64,000 nt of DNA from Streptomyces sp. TG1A-8 (GTDB lineage Bacteria; Actinomycetota; Actinomycetes; Streptomycetales; Streptomycetaceae). The translations under genes and the position numbers were made by a program. The notes below the pieces were generated by a model, which saw only the letters and a program-made list of their open reading frames with translations, had not been told where the DNA came from and did no database searches. This document shows positions 1-9,605 of this stretch, one piece after another (the stretch's first letter is position 1; each line of letters opens with the position of its first letter). The stretch is from contig NZ_JASTLB010000001.1 in assembly GCF_030499535.1 (NCBI RefSeq), positions 186,001-250,000 of the forward strand. The letters are read 5' to 3'.

Positions 1-569
1 TAGCGGGCGAGGGCGGCGTGGAGCTGCATCACGACCCCCAGCCGGAAGTCGGCGGCGTCGGAGATCCCGTACAGTGCCGCATCGGCGGGCTGCGGCCCGG
101 GGAAGGCCCGGCGCGCGAGGTTGCGGTCCTTGGGGGCGAGCGGGGCGAAGTCCTCCATGAGTGCGGCCGCGAGATCGTTCCAGGCGAGGACCTCGCATGC
201 GGCGGACATCACGAAGCCGGCCGTCTGCGGCAGCCGCTCCAGGAGCGCGAGGATGCTCGGGCGGACGTCGCGCCGGTGCAGTCCGGTACGGTTCGGCGCG
301 GTGCCCGCGAGGACGTGGAGGTGGTCGGACTCTGCGTCGGTGAGCCGCAGCGCTCCCGCGATGGCGGCCAGGACGTCGCCCGAGGGGCGTGGCGCTCGGC
401 CCTGCTCGAGCCGGATGTAGTACTCCGTGGAGATGTACGCGAGGACCGCTGCTTCCTCGCGGCGAAGACCTGGTGTGCGGCGTCGCGGGCCGGAGGGGAG
501 GCCGACGTCCTGCGGGCGGAGCCGCTCGCGGCGGCTGCGGAGGAACGCCCCGAGTTCCTGTTTGTCCAT
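1..569 (-). CDS. MmyB-like helix-turn-helix regulator, partial
   Basis: A minus-strand reading frame starts at the ATG at 569 (MDKQELGAFLRSRRERLRP) and runs off the left edge, so the C-terminus is missing. The N-terminal part is an XRE-type helix-turn-helix with the family's LRREEAA and YYxRLEQGR motifs. The following part (SDHLHVLAG..., VLAWNDLAAALMEDF) matches the MmyB-like ligand-binding domain of actinobacterial regulators. It is divergent from the SDR gene at 655 with an 85-bp spacer. That is the usual arrangement for a regulator controlling its neighbouring oxidoreductase. Control of the SDR is inferred from position only. Confidence 0.85.
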   Translation of the reverse strand, partial: MDKQELGAFLRSRRERLRPQDVGLPSGPRRRTPGLRREEAAVLAYISTEYYIRLEQGRAPRPSGDVLAAIAGALRLTDAESDHLHVLAGTAPNRTGLHRRDVRPSILALLERLPQTAGFVMSAACEVLAWNDLAAALMEDFAPLAPKDRNLARRAFPGPQPADAALYGISDAADFRLGVVMQLHAALAR

Positions 570-654
570 ACGCCCAGTGTGCGCGCGGCGCGGTGGCGGG
601 TCCTGGTACAGCCTGTGCCTGTATCCGGCTGGCAGCCAGCCGGACGCTGTTGCC

Positions 655-1446
655 ATGACGAACAACACGAACACCACCGACAGCGCACCCATCAGCCTGC
701 TCACCGGCAAGGTCATCTTCATCACCGGCGCCAGCCGCGGCATCGGGGCCGCCGCGGCCCGGCTCTTCGCCTCCGAGGGCGCCGCCGTCGTGCTCGCCGC
801 CCGCAGCACCGGCGCCCTCGAGACCATCGTGAAGGAGATCCGCGCCGACGGCGGCGTCGCCGACGCCGTCACCCTGGACCTGGCCGACCGTGCGAGCATC
901 CGCGCGGCGGTCGACCGCGTCGAGGAGCTGCACGGACGCCTGGACGGTGCCTTCAACAACGGCGCGGTGATCCAGCAGCCCGGCCCGGTCGACGCCACCA
1001 CCGATGAGGACATCGACGAGCAGTTCACCGTGAACTTCCGCGCACACTGGACCGCCATGAACGCCGAGGTCGCACTCATGCGGCAGGGCGGCGGCGGGGC
1101 CATCGTCAACACCTCCAGCATCGGCAGCCGCCGCGCCAATCCCGGCCTGCCCGCCTACGGGGCCATGAAGCGCGCGCTCAACAGCCTCACCGAGACCGCC
1201 GCGGTCGACCTGGCCCCCGCCAACATCCGGGTGAACGGCATCACCCCCGGCGGCACCGCTACCGAAATGATCGACGAATGGGAAGCGGCGACTCCCGGAC
1301 TCATCGAGGGAATGAGCGCAAGGATCCCGATGGGCCGGATGGGCGAGCCCCGGGAGATCGCCGAGGCAGCCGCCTGGCTGCTCAGCGACCGCGCCTCGTA
1401 CGTGACCGGTGCGATCGTCCCGGTCGACGGCGGCGCCGGCGCCTGA
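655..1446 (+). CDS. SDR family oxidoreductase
   Basis: 263-residue classical short-chain dehydrogenase/reductase. The NAD(P)-binding motif TGASRGIG is near residue 23, followed by an NNG element (usual NNAG), the catalytic Ser region (NTSSIGS), the YxxxK pair (YGAMK), and a C-terminal end (YVTGAIVPVDGG) typical of the family. The frame is open further upstream, but the ATG at 655 begins a normal N-terminus just before the Rossmann fold. Substrate cannot be predicted. It is divergent from the MmyB-like regulator and followed closely by a terminator hairpin, so it is probably monocistronic. Confidence 0.92.
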   Translation: MTNNTNTTDSAPISLLTGKVIFITGASRGIGAAAARLFASEGAAVVLAARSTGALETIVKEIRADGGVADAVTLDLADRASIRAAVDRVEELHGRLDGAFNNGAVIQQPGPVDATTDEDIDEQFTVNFRAHWTAMNAEVALMRQGGGGAIVNTSSIGSRRANPGLPAYGAMKRALNSLTETAAVDLAPANIRVNGITPGGTATEMIDEWEAATPGLIEGMSARIPMGRMGEPREIAEAAAWLLSDRASYVTGAIVPVDGGAGA

Positions 1447-1447
1447 A

Positions 1448-1478
1448 AAGGAGCGGCCGAAGCTCCGGGCCGCTCCTT
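1448..1478 (+). terminator. Rho-independent-like terminator after the SDR gene
   Basis: An 11-bp perfect inverted repeat (AAGGAGCGGCC / GGCCGCTCCTT) with a 9-nt loop starts 2 nt after the SDR stop codon. There is no long U-tract, as is common for Streptomyces terminators. Confidence 0.8.
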
Positions 1479-1639
1479 CACGACTCTGTACAGGAACGGC
1501 GACAGCATTTCGATCACCGGCGACGCGCTCGGTATGGCATTGTCGGGTTGAGTGGTGGTCTTCCCGGGCGGCGTGATCATCCGTCTGGTCGGATCGCCGG
1601 GGGCTTTCCGTGGTGACGCCGTCGTGCCGGGGTTTCCGC

Positions 1640-2114
1640 TTCCCTCCGGAGGTCATCTCCCACTGCGTGTGGTTGTAGCACCGCTTCGACCTGAGTCCGC
1701 GCGACATCGAGGAGCTGGTGCTCGAGCGCGGCATCGAGCTCGGCCACGAGGCAGTCACAGTGGACGCGCCGGTTCGGCCCGGCTTGTGCCGCTGCTCGGC
1801 GCCGGCGCCGTCCGGGGCCTGGTGACAAGTGGCACCTGGACGGGGTGTTCGTCAAAACCAACGGTGTGCAGCGGTACCTGTGGCGGGCCGTGGACCAGCA
1901 CGGGAACGTGCTCGACATCCTGCCGCAAAACCGGCGGGACCAGGCCGCGGCCAGGCGCTTCTTCCGGAAGCTGATGAAGAAGACCCGGCTGGTGCCCCGG
2001 CTGATCGTCACCGGCAGGCTCCGCTGCTACGGCGCCGCCCACCGCCACGAGATGCCGTCGGTCGAACACCGCTCACACCAGAGCCCGAACAACCGGCCCG
2101 AGAACTCTGAGCTT
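1640..2114 (+). pseudogene. IS6-family transposase remnant
   Basis: Translated pieces match actinobacterial IS6-family transposases: an N-terminal part (PPEVISHCVWL, then HRFDLSPRDIEELVLERG) and a DDE part (KWHLDGVFVKTNGVQRYLWRAVDQHGN..., RRFFRKLMKKTRLVPRLIVT). It carries an in-frame TAG after VWL, a frameshift or small deletion near 1,760-1,830, and loses its C-terminus near 2,114, shortly before the IS5 element. A more complete relative lies at 19.6-20.2 kb. Not functional. Confidence 0.85.
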
Positions 2115-2142
2115 CCCCCGCTGTGCGGGAGGTGCTGACTAA

Positions 2143-3030
2143 GAACTCCTATCGCAATGACGTCAGGCGCCTCCAGCAGATGAGCGCGCATCCGAGGGTG
2201 AGGAAGGCTTCGTGGATGTCGTCGCGGATCTCCCAGCGGATCCGCAGACGGCGGAACCAGTGCAGGTGGGCGAATGCGCGTTCCACGACCCAGCGTTGGG
2301 TGCCAAGTCCGGAGCCGTGTTCGGTGCCGCGTCGGGCGATCAGTGGCTTCACGCCCAGGTCCCGGACGAGCCGGCGGTACTTGTCGTGGTCGTAGCCGCG
2401 GTCGCCCAGCACCACGTCCGGGCGGCGTCGGGGCCGGCCTCGCTTGCCCCGCACCGGCGGTATCGCCTCCAGCAGAGGGATCAGCTGGGTGACGTCGTTG
2501 CGGTTGCCGCCGGTCAGCGTGGCGGCGAGCGGGATGCCGGTGGCGTCGGTGATCAGGTGGTGCTTGCTGCCGGTTCTGCCCCGGTCAACAGGGCTTCGTC
2601 CGGTCTTGGGACCCCCTTTAGCGCGCGGATGTGGGAGCCGTCGACGGCCGCTCGGGAGAAGTCCAGGGCGTTCGCGCTGCGGAGCTTGGCAAGGAGGACC
2701 TCGTGCAGTCGGGGCCACACGCCGGCCCCGGTCCACTCGGCCAGGCGTCGCCAGCAGGTCATGCCCGAGCCGAAGCCGAGTTCCTGCGGCAGGTGTTCCC
2801 AGGAGATCCCGGTGTGCAGGACGAACAGGATGCCCTGGAACACCAGCCGGTCCGGATGCCGCTTGCGCCCTGGGTGCCGGGCCCGACGCTCGACCTTGGG
2901 CAGCAGCGGTTCGATCACCGCCCACAGCTCGTCATCGACTTCCCACGGCTTCGGCCGTGCCACTTCGCACCCCCAGATCATCGCTGCCGTAATGATCCAA
3001 CCACCTCGAAAATCATTTCGTTAGGAGTTC
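2143..3030 (-). mobile_element. IS5-family insertion sequence, copy 1
   Basis: 888-bp element bounded by inverted ends beginning GAACTCCTA (left GAACTCCTATCGCAATGAC, right the complement of GAACTCCTAACGAAATGAT). It is nearly identical to copy 2 at 13,613-14,500; I noticed three base differences. The left flank is TAA and the right flank TTA. These fit the TNA target of the IS427-like group, but they are not the same triplet, unlike copy 2 (TAA/TAA). This suggests the copy has lost its original flank. Confidence 0.92.
2149..2981 (-). CDS. IS5-family transposase made by -1 frameshift
   Basis: Two overlapping minus-strand frames together encode a DDE transposase. The first (ATG at 2981, MIWGCEVARPKPW) contains the N-terminal domain and the first catalytic Asp (AAVDGSH). 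The second carries VVLGDRGYD (second Asp) and QRWVVERAFAHLHW (Glu) and ends at 2149. The frames join at the slippery heptamer A AAG GGG (2619-2613 on the minus strand), whose zero-frame codons fit the X XXY YYZ rule. A -1 slip gives a fusion of about 277 residues, normal for the family. Without the slip the first frame ends at 2553 as a 142-residue product. Confidence 0.85.
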
Positions 3031-3108
3031 TTACACCGACGTGGGACGACAGCTGAGCGTGGGCCCGGCCTAGTGGGCGCGCATCATGTTCGCCTGTTCC
3101 CACGTCTC

Positions 3109-3142
3109 AGTAGTCCCTCTCGGGTTCCCGAGCGAGACTACT
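3109..3142. promoter_or_regulatory. Long palindrome upstream of the Rrf2-like gene
   Basis: Nested dyad on one axis: outer arms AGTAGTC / GACTACT and inner arms CTCGGG / CCCGAG around a TT centre. It ends 38 bp before the Rrf2-like start codon, so it could be an autoregulatory operator or an upstream terminator. Its right edge runs into TGTAGCC, the same heptamer that forms one arm of the palindrome at 6675-6698. Confidence 0.5.
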
Positions 3143-3179
3143 GTAGCCACGATGGTGACAAGAATGGCAAGATGGGGTA

Positions 3180-3632
3180 ATGGCCCGCTCCACGAACACC
3201 CAATTCGCCGTCGCCGTGCACGTACTGGTCATCCTGACAGTCGCCACTGATGGCCAAGCCGTGAGTTCCGAGGAACTCTCCAAGAGTGCCAATGTCAACC
3301 CGGTCTATGTCCGCCGCGTGCTCGGGCCGATGCGCAACGCGGGGCTGGTCCGGTCCCGGCCCGGCGTGAACGGCGGCTGGGAGCTGGCAGCCGACCCTGC
3401 CCAGATCACGCTCGAACAGGTGTGGCTGGTGCTTCAGGGCGACGAACCCGTGCTCGGACTGCACGGCCCCGATCCGTCCTGCGTCATGGGCCGGTCCGTC
3501 CAGAAGTCCCTGGTCTCGATCGACCGTACGGTTGCCCATGCTGTGGCGGCGGCTTTGGGGCGCTTCACCGTGTGGGACATCTCGCAAGGTGTTCCGGGGG
3601 CGGCGCTGCTTCTGGAGGGTATGCGATTGTGA
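3180..3632 (+). CDS. Rrf2-family transcriptional regulator
   Basis: 150-residue protein with an N-terminal winged helix typical of Rrf2/YwnA regulators (FAVAVHVLVILTV..., SSEELSKSANVNPVYVRRVLGPMRNAGLVRS, GVNGGWELA). It has only one cysteine (DPSCVMGR), not the three-cysteine Fe-S site of IscR/NsrR, so it is more like the YwnA branch that senses by thiol chemistry or a ligand. The ATG at 3180 lacks a strong Shine-Dalgarno. It converges on the DJ-1-like gene across a terminator hairpin. The last 37 codons are repeated as a fragment at 56,681. Confidence 0.88.
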   Translation: MARSTNTQFAVAVHVLVILTVATDGQAVSSEELSKSANVNPVYVRRVLGPMRNAGLVRSRPGVNGGWELAADPAQITLEQVWLVLQGDEPVLGLHGPDPSCVMGRSVQKSLVSIDRTVAHAVAAALGRFTVWDISQGVPGAALLLEGMRL

Positions 3633-3700
3633 TCCTTTCCGCCGGCCGTGGAGGGCTGTGCCGTAAGGCGGTGGTCGGCTCGGGTCCGTTGCGCGTAGCG

Positions 3701-3738
3701 CTTCCGGCCCGCCGGGCTGGAGCCTGGCGGGCCGGAAG
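3701..3738. terminator. Bidirectional hairpin between convergent genes
   Basis: 13-bp perfect stem (CTTCCGGCCCGCC / GGCGGGCCGGAAG) with a 12-nt loop, between the Rrf2-like stop and the DJ-1-like stop. It probably serves both convergent transcripts. The same hairpin is at 56,865-56,902. Confidence 0.8.
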
Positions 3739-3753
3739 TACGGGAGAGACCTT

Positions 3754-4476
3754 TCACGCGGAGACGGACGGACTCTCCTTATCGACGGATCCGGCCCGAG
3801 CCGTGGTGAGTGCGATGAGCGCGTCGGCGGCGGGGCCGGAGGAGGCGGGGTTCTGGCCGGTGATGAGCAGGCCGTCCTGGACGACGTAGGGCTGCCAGTC
3901 GCCGATCTTGGAGTAAAGGCCACCGAGCTTCTTGAGTTCGTCCTCGACGAGGAAGGGGACGACGTCGGTGAGGGCGACGCCTTCCTCCTCGGTGTTAGTG
4001 AAGCCGGTGACCTTGCGGTCCCGGACCAGCGGGGTGCCGTCCTCGTTGACGGTGTGGCGCAGGACACCGGGGGCGTGGCAGACCAGGGCCAGGGGCTTGC
4101 CGGAACGCAGGGTCGTTTCGATCAGACGGGCGGAGTCGGCGTCCTCGGCCAGGTCCCACAGGGGGCCGTGGCCTCCGGGGTAGAAGACGGTGTCGTAGTC
4201 GTCGGCGGCGACCGAGTCCAGGCGCACGGTGGTGGCCAGGGCGCGGGTGGCTTCGGGATCGGCTTCGAAGCGGCGGGTCTGGTCGGTCTGGTTGGCGGGT
4301 TCGTTGCTCTTGGGGTCCAGCGGCGGTTGGCCGCCCTTCGGGGAGGCGAGGGTGATGTCCCAGCCGGCCTCCTGGAACCGGTAGTAGGGGGCGGCGAGTT
4401 CCTCCAGCCAGAACCCGGTCGTGCGGCCGGTGTCGCCGAGCTTGTCGTGCGAGGTGAGAACGATCAGAACCTTCAT
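3754..4476 (-). CDS. DJ-1/PfpI (type 1 glutamine amidotransferase-like) protein
   Basis: 240 residues of the DJ-1/PfpI superfamily, closest in pattern to the Hsp31/glyoxalase III-like group (GFWLEELAAPYYRFQEAGWDI near residue 21). The nucleophile elbow is LVCHAPG with Cys133 next to His134, and YPGGHGPLWDL precedes it near residue 100. Members act on glyoxals or protect proteins from carbonyl damage; which of these applies here is inference. The ATG at 4476 is followed by the standard MKVLIVLTSH start. The neighbouring hydrolase genes run in the same direction. A near-identical copy is at 56,918-57,640. Confidence 0.9.
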   Translation of the reverse strand: MKVLIVLTSHDKLGDTGRTTGFWLEELAAPYYRFQEAGWDITLASPKGGQPPLDPKSNEPANQTDQTRRFEADPEATRALATTVRLDSVAADDYDTVFYPGGHGPLWDLAEDADSARLIETTLRSGKPLALVCHAPGVLRHTVNEDGTPLVRDRKVTGFTNTEEEGVALTDVVPFLVEDELKKLGGLYSKIGDWQPYVVQDGLLITGQNPASSGPAADALIALTTARAGSVDKESPSVSA

Positions 4477-4607
4477 GATGACTTCCTGTAGATCAGTAGG
4501 CCGATCACCCCTGGCGAGGCGAGCGGTGCAGGGGACGTAATGAAGCGGGGCGCGAGGGTGCGGGCACGGCCCGCCTGCCGGAGCGGCCGGCCAGGCAGCG
4601 GTGCGGC

Positions 4608-5508
<901 letters not shown>

Positions 5509-5599
5509 ACCGTCAATCATGCCCGCGCCGACAAACCCGCCGATCACCCCACCGACGGCCGAAGACCGCAGGTCATGATCGACACAGACACCCCAGGGG

Positions 5600-6460
5600 C
5601 TACTCGGAGGTGGCTCGGACGGCCTGCTCGATGAGACGGGTGACCGCGCCGGGGTGAGAGACGGCGACCGCGTGCGAGGAGTCGACCTCGACGGTGTGCG
5701 CGTGGGCACGTTCGGCCATGAACCGCTGCTCGGCCGGCGCGATCGCATGATCCTCGGTGGTGACCAGATCCCAGGAAGGGATGGTCTTCCAGGCCGTCTT
5801 GGTGGTCTTCTCATCGAAGACGGAGGCGGCCAGCGGACGCTGGGTGACGGCCATGAGATCGGTGACCGACCTGGGCACGTCGGCGGCGAACGCGTCGTGG
5901 AACTTGCCCTTTTGGACGTAGAGATCGGTGCCGGTGCCTCCGCCGGGCAGCGGATAGGGCACGGCATCGAGGACCGAGGGGAGCGTCGCCCCCGGGAACC
6001 TGTCGCCGAGTTCGGCGAGGGTCTCACCCTTGTCGGGAACGAACGCGGCAACATAGACCAAAGCCTTGACCTGCGAATTGCCCGCAGCGGCATCACTGAT
6101 CACCGAACCACCGTAGGAGTGGCCGACCAGCACGATCGGACCCTTCACGCTTCGGAGGTAGCTCTCCAGGTAGCCCGAGTCACTCGCCACGCCGCGCAGC
6201 GGATTGGCGGGAGCCTCCACCGGATACCCCGCGCGCCGCAGACGCGTGATCACTCCGTTCCAGCTGGAGGAGTCCGCGAAGGCCCCGTGCACCAGCACCA
6301 CCGTGGGCTTCGCCCCCCGCCCGGCGGGCTCGGCGGTAACCGCGGAAGCCGGCATCACGGACGCCAGACCAAGGGCAGCCACACCCGCAACGGCCGCGAG
6401 CGCGGAAACACGCCGGCGAGACGGACGCAGCACACTCTTCATCTTCGCCTTCATATCCAT
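5600..6460 (-). CDS. Secreted alpha/beta hydrolase
   Basis: 286 residues. The N-terminus has a basic start, a hydrophobic stretch and an ASA cleavage site near residue 40, so it is probably exported. The mature part is a compact alpha/beta hydrolase of the EstA/salicylate-esterase-like type: VVLVHGAFADSSSWN at residue 54, nucleophile elbow VGHSYGG with Ser115, and a late His (DSSHAVAVSHPGA). The start at 6460 has AAGGAGATG just upstream. It is divergent from a small open frame across a palindrome at 6675-6698. Copy 2 is at 58,815-59,675. Confidence 0.9.
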   Translation of the reverse strand: MDMKAKMKSVLRPSRRRVSALAAVAGVAALGLASVMPASAVTAEPAGRGAKPTVVLVHGAFADSSSWNGVITRLRRAGYPVEAPANPLRGVASDSGYLESYLRSVKGPIVLVGHSYGGSVISDAAAGNSQVKALVYVAAFVPDKGETLAELGDRFPGATLPSVLDAVPYPLPGGGTGTDLYVQKGKFHDAFAADVPRSVTDLMAVTQRPLAASVFDEKTTKTAWKTIPSWDLVTTEDHAIAPAEQRFMAERAHAHTVEVDSSHAVAVSHPGAVTRLIEQAVRATSE

Positions 6461-6674
6461 CTACATCTCCTTGAGAGGTGTCGTTCATCGCTCTTCGAGT
6501 GGTAAGTGCCGCCACCCCACGGACACGGACCGGGGCAGTAGCCGACACGCCGGACACACCGGCACGCGCAGCGCCGAGCACGACGTCAGACGCGCCCAGC
6601 CGGTTCGAAGGGCTCCCCAAGCCGCCGCTCCCACCTGCGTGAATACGACGATCTCACCTTTCCGTCACCGGCGT

Positions 6675-6698
6675 GGCTACATTAACATAACTGTAGCC
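6675..6698. promoter_or_regulatory. Palindromic operator in divergent promoter, copy 1
   Basis: Perfect 7-bp arms GGCTACA / TGTAGCC around an A+T-rich 10-nt centre (TTAACATAAC), in the gap between the secreted hydrolase and the small plus-strand frame at 6723. The arm TGTAGCC also occurs at 3142-3148 before the Rrf2-like gene, so that regulator is a candidate; this is inference. It is repeated exactly at 59,890-59,913. Confidence 0.6.
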
Positions 6699-6722
6699 GA
6701 GACGATTACGAAAGTGGGTGAC

Positions 6723-6812
6723 ATGAAGATGACCAGCAACACCGACCCCCCAAGTCCGCACACCACACGGCCAGGACGCCGAGGCGAGAGCGCACGGATC
6801 GCATACCAATGA
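6723..6812 (+). CDS. Small open frame cut by the duplication boundary
   Basis: 29 codons beginning MKMTSNTDPPSPHTTRPG, 24 bp downstream of the palindrome. Its first 23 codons are identical to those of the frame at 59,938. The two then diverge exactly at the end of the duplicated segment, so at least one is truncated or chimeric. No domain is recognised, and it may be a remnant or untranslated leader. Confidence 0.3.
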   Translation: MKMTSNTDPPSPHTTRPGRRGESARIAYQ

Positions 6813-6843
6813 CGGGGTAGTCCACCCTCTCGGCCCGAACATC

Positions 6844-6862
6844 CATAGGGCTGGTCTACTCA
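6844..6862 (+). promoter_or_regulatory. Putative NemR-like operator, MFS copy 1
   Basis: GGGCTGGTCTACTCA aligns with the right part of the shared 19-mer; the left TATACGAC half is degenerate here. It lies 17 bp before the MFS start codon, as in copy 2. Weakest of the five sites. Confidence 0.5.
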
Positions 6863-6879
6863 TGGTTTGGGGTTGTGGC

Positions 6880-8243
6880 ATGGGTACTTCGAAGATCAAG
6901 GCTTCCCCGCACCGGCATGTCGCTGTCGACCTGCACGGCTCCCACCACAGCGGATTGAACCGCAGCACGGGGTCTTTCGACGCCGCGGCGCCGGCCGCGG
7001 CGGAGACGTCGCCTGTGGTTTCGCGGATGGCGTGGGTGCGGCCTGCGGCGGCTGTGTTCACGGTGGGATGGGGGCGAACATGTTCGCCTCGGTCCTTCAG
7101 GTCTACCGGGGCAGTCTGAGCGGTTTCCAGGTGAACGCTCTGTTCGGGGCCTACGCGGTGGGGCTCATCCCGGCGCTGCTGGTGATGGCGAAGGTCTCCG
7201 ATCGGCTGGGCCGGCGGCGCGTTCTGCTGGCCGCCCTGCTGTTGTCCGCGCTCGGCTCCGCGGTGATCCTCTTCTCCGGCGAAGCCTTCGGGACGATCCT
7301 GGCCGGGCGGATCCTGGTCGGGGTCAGCGCCGGTTCCGCGTTCGGGCCGGGAACGGCGTGGATCAAGGAGCTGTCCGACACCGGGAAGCCCGCCCGCACC
7401 GGGTCCGGGGCGGGGGCGCGGCGGTCGGCCGTCGCACTGACCGCCGGGTTCGCCGTGGGGCCGTTGCTGTCCGGGGTCGTCGTGCAGTGGCTGCCCTCTC
7501 CGCAGACCACGGCCTACCTGGTGCACATCGCCCTGGTGGCGCTGACGCTGCCGGTGGTGTGGCGCGCCTCGGAGTCGGCTCCGCCCGCCGCCGGACCCGC
7601 CGCCGGACCCGCGGCCGGTGCCGGGGCCGATGACGGGCTGCGGCGTGGTGCGGGAGCGATGAGCGTGCTGACCAGCCGCCTGTTCGTGACCGCGGTCCTG
7701 CCCACCGCGCCGTGGGTCTTCGGGGCCGCGACCGTCTCCCTCGCCGCGCTTCCCGTCCTGGTGCCCCTAGGCGGCTACGCGGCCGTCGGCGGCGGTGTGG
7801 TCGCCGCCGTCACCCTCGGCAGCGGCATCGCCGTGCAGCCCTTCGCCCGGCGGCTGGCCCGGCGCTCCCCGGCGGCACCGTTTCGCACCGGCATGGCATC
7901 CGTGACCGCCGGACTGCTCGCCGCGGCACTCACCGTCACCACCGGCTCACTGCTCCTACTGCTGGCCACCGCCGTCGTCCTGGGCGCCGCCTACGGCATC
8001 CTGCTGGTGAGCGGCCTGCAACTCGCCGAGTCCCTCGCCGGCCCCCAGACCATCTCCACGGTCATCGCCGCGTTCTACAGCCTCACCTACATCGGCTTCG
8101 CCTTCCCCCCACTCGTCCAGGTCCTGGGCAAACTCTGGGACCCGGCACCCGTCCTGATCACCGGCTCGGCACTCGCGGTCGGCGCCCTGACCACCACCCT
8201 GCTCGCCTGGCCGGCGCGACGGACCACACACGCCGCATCCTGA
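6880..8243 (+). pseudogene. MFS transporter, frameshifted (copy 1)
   Basis: Homologue of the intact MFS gene at 60,232. The N-terminus starts at ATG 6880 (MGTSKIKASPHRH) and reads to AVFTVGWG. A one-base loss in the G-run near 7,072-7,077 then shifts the frame, and the rest (MFASVLQVYRGSLSG... to TTHAAS) continues in another frame. The shifted part keeps many membrane helices and the conserved DRLGRRR loop, so the mutation may be recent. A shorter protein could restart at the internal ATG at 7080 but would lack the first residues before helix 1. The family exports drugs or metabolites by proton antiport. Confidence 0.8.
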
Positions 8244-8489
8244 ACCGGCCGGGGCACGACCGACCCCTGCGATAAAAACCACGGACGGACCCCGGCCGCG
8301 CACCGGTACCAGTGCGCTCGGGCCGGAGGGAACACCTGGGGATTGTGCTGGCCGACCACGGTCGGGCCGCGGCGGAACCTCTCCCGCAGCCCGGCTGCGA
8401 CAGACGGCAGGAAACCGTCGCCGCCGTCGGACCGGCCAAGTCGCCACCTAGGATTCCAACTCGCAAGGGCGAACCCGAACGGGTCGGAG

Positions 8490-8698
8490 CCGAGTTGTTC
8501 AAACCGCTGCACCAGCTGATCGAGTCCGTCAACGGGACTCTCAAAGCCCAACTGGACCTCGAACGCCACGGCGGCCGCACGCCCGGCGGGGTGGCCGTCC
8601 TCGTCCCGCAGCGGCTCCTCACTCTGACCACGGCGTTCTGGCACAACCACCACACCAGTAGCCCGATCACCCGCTCCCTGACCGCCTACGACCACTGA
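8490..8698 (+). pseudogene. IS982-like transposase C-terminal remnant
   Basis: About 68 codons (LFKPLHQLIESVNGTLKAQ, HGGRTPGGVAVLVPQRLL, WHNHHTSSPITRSLTAYDH) match the C-terminus of Streptomyces IS982-type transposases. The N-terminal and catalytic portions are missing. Confidence 0.7.
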
Positions 8699-8710
8699 CC
8701 TTGGAATCAA

Positions 8711-9095
8711 TCATCTAGGAGCTGTCGCAACCGGGCTCGTCGTTCGGCCGGTAGACGCCGACGAGGTGCCACCCTTCGTCGTCGGGACGCTGACCGGTTC
8801 CAGCGCGGTGGGGATCGCTCCGTCGGCGAACAGCCGCTTGCCGGTGCCGACGATCACCGGGTGGATGGTCAGCCGGTACTCGTCGACGAGACCGTGCCGC
8901 ATGAGGCTCTGGGCGAGGTCGCCGCTGCCGACAATATTGATGTCTCCGCCTTCGGACGCCTTCAACTCGCGTACGGCATCGGCGGCATCGCCAGCGAGCA
9001 GCGTGGAGTTCCGCCACTCGACGGATGTCAGGGTCCGGGACGCCACGTACTTGTGCCTGCTGTTCATCCGGTCGGTGAACGGGTTGCCGGCACTA
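8711..9095 (-). pseudogene. Dihydrofolate-reductase-family (RibD C-terminal) fragment
   Basis: Contains KYVASRTLTSVEWRNSTLL, GGDINIVGSGDLAQSLM and LVDEYRLTIHPVIVGTGKRLF, all hallmarks of the small RibD/DHFR-like reductases. The family's N-terminal roughly 80 residues are absent, and a stop precedes the remaining part near 9095. The ending HLVGVYRPNDEP is in another frame, so there is a frameshift near 8,770. Non-functional. Confidence 0.8.
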
Positions 9096-9339
9096 CCTCA
9101 GACCGGGATCGCCGGGGGGACCGACCACCAGGTGCCGCATTCGGTTTACGGCCGCAACACCCAGGTCCCACAGGAGGTGTACGGTCCCCCGCAGGGAATC
9201 GGCACGGACAGCCGAAACGTGCAGCGGTCCAGCGACCCGCGCGATCCGTCCGTCGACGCCGCTCGGCGCGAGTCGGTCCTCCACGGACGCCGGAACGTCC
9301 ACACGGTCGCCGCGTCGCGCGAAGCACGTGTGCGTGCCA

Positions 9340-9605
9340 TGGGCGGGAGCCCCGCGGCCCGGGTGAACGCCAACTGGGACCGGTGGTTCCTGGAGAAGGT
9401 CGCCACCGGTGACCTGGACGACGTGGCCGCCCTGGAAGACGAGTGCCTGGAGGAAGAGGCGGGCAGCGGCGGCCACGAGGTGCGCACCTGGCTGATCGGC
9501 CGGGCCGCGGTCGACGTCCCGCTGGTGTGGACCTGCTACGAACCCATCCCGGAGTGGATCACCGGAATGGGCACCGGCTCGACCTTCGCGGTGGAGGGGC
9601 CCTGA
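9340..9605 (+). pseudogene. Class III extradiol dioxygenase (LigB-type) C-terminal fragment
   Basis: The last about 88 codons (NANWDRWFLEKVATGDLD, GSGGHEVRTWLIG, VWTCYEPIPEWITGMGTG) match the C-terminus of protocatechuate 4,5-dioxygenase beta-like LigB proteins. The metal-binding N-terminal portion is missing, so it cannot be active. Together with catC at the right edge it suggests an eroded aromatic-degradation set. Confidence 0.6.
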
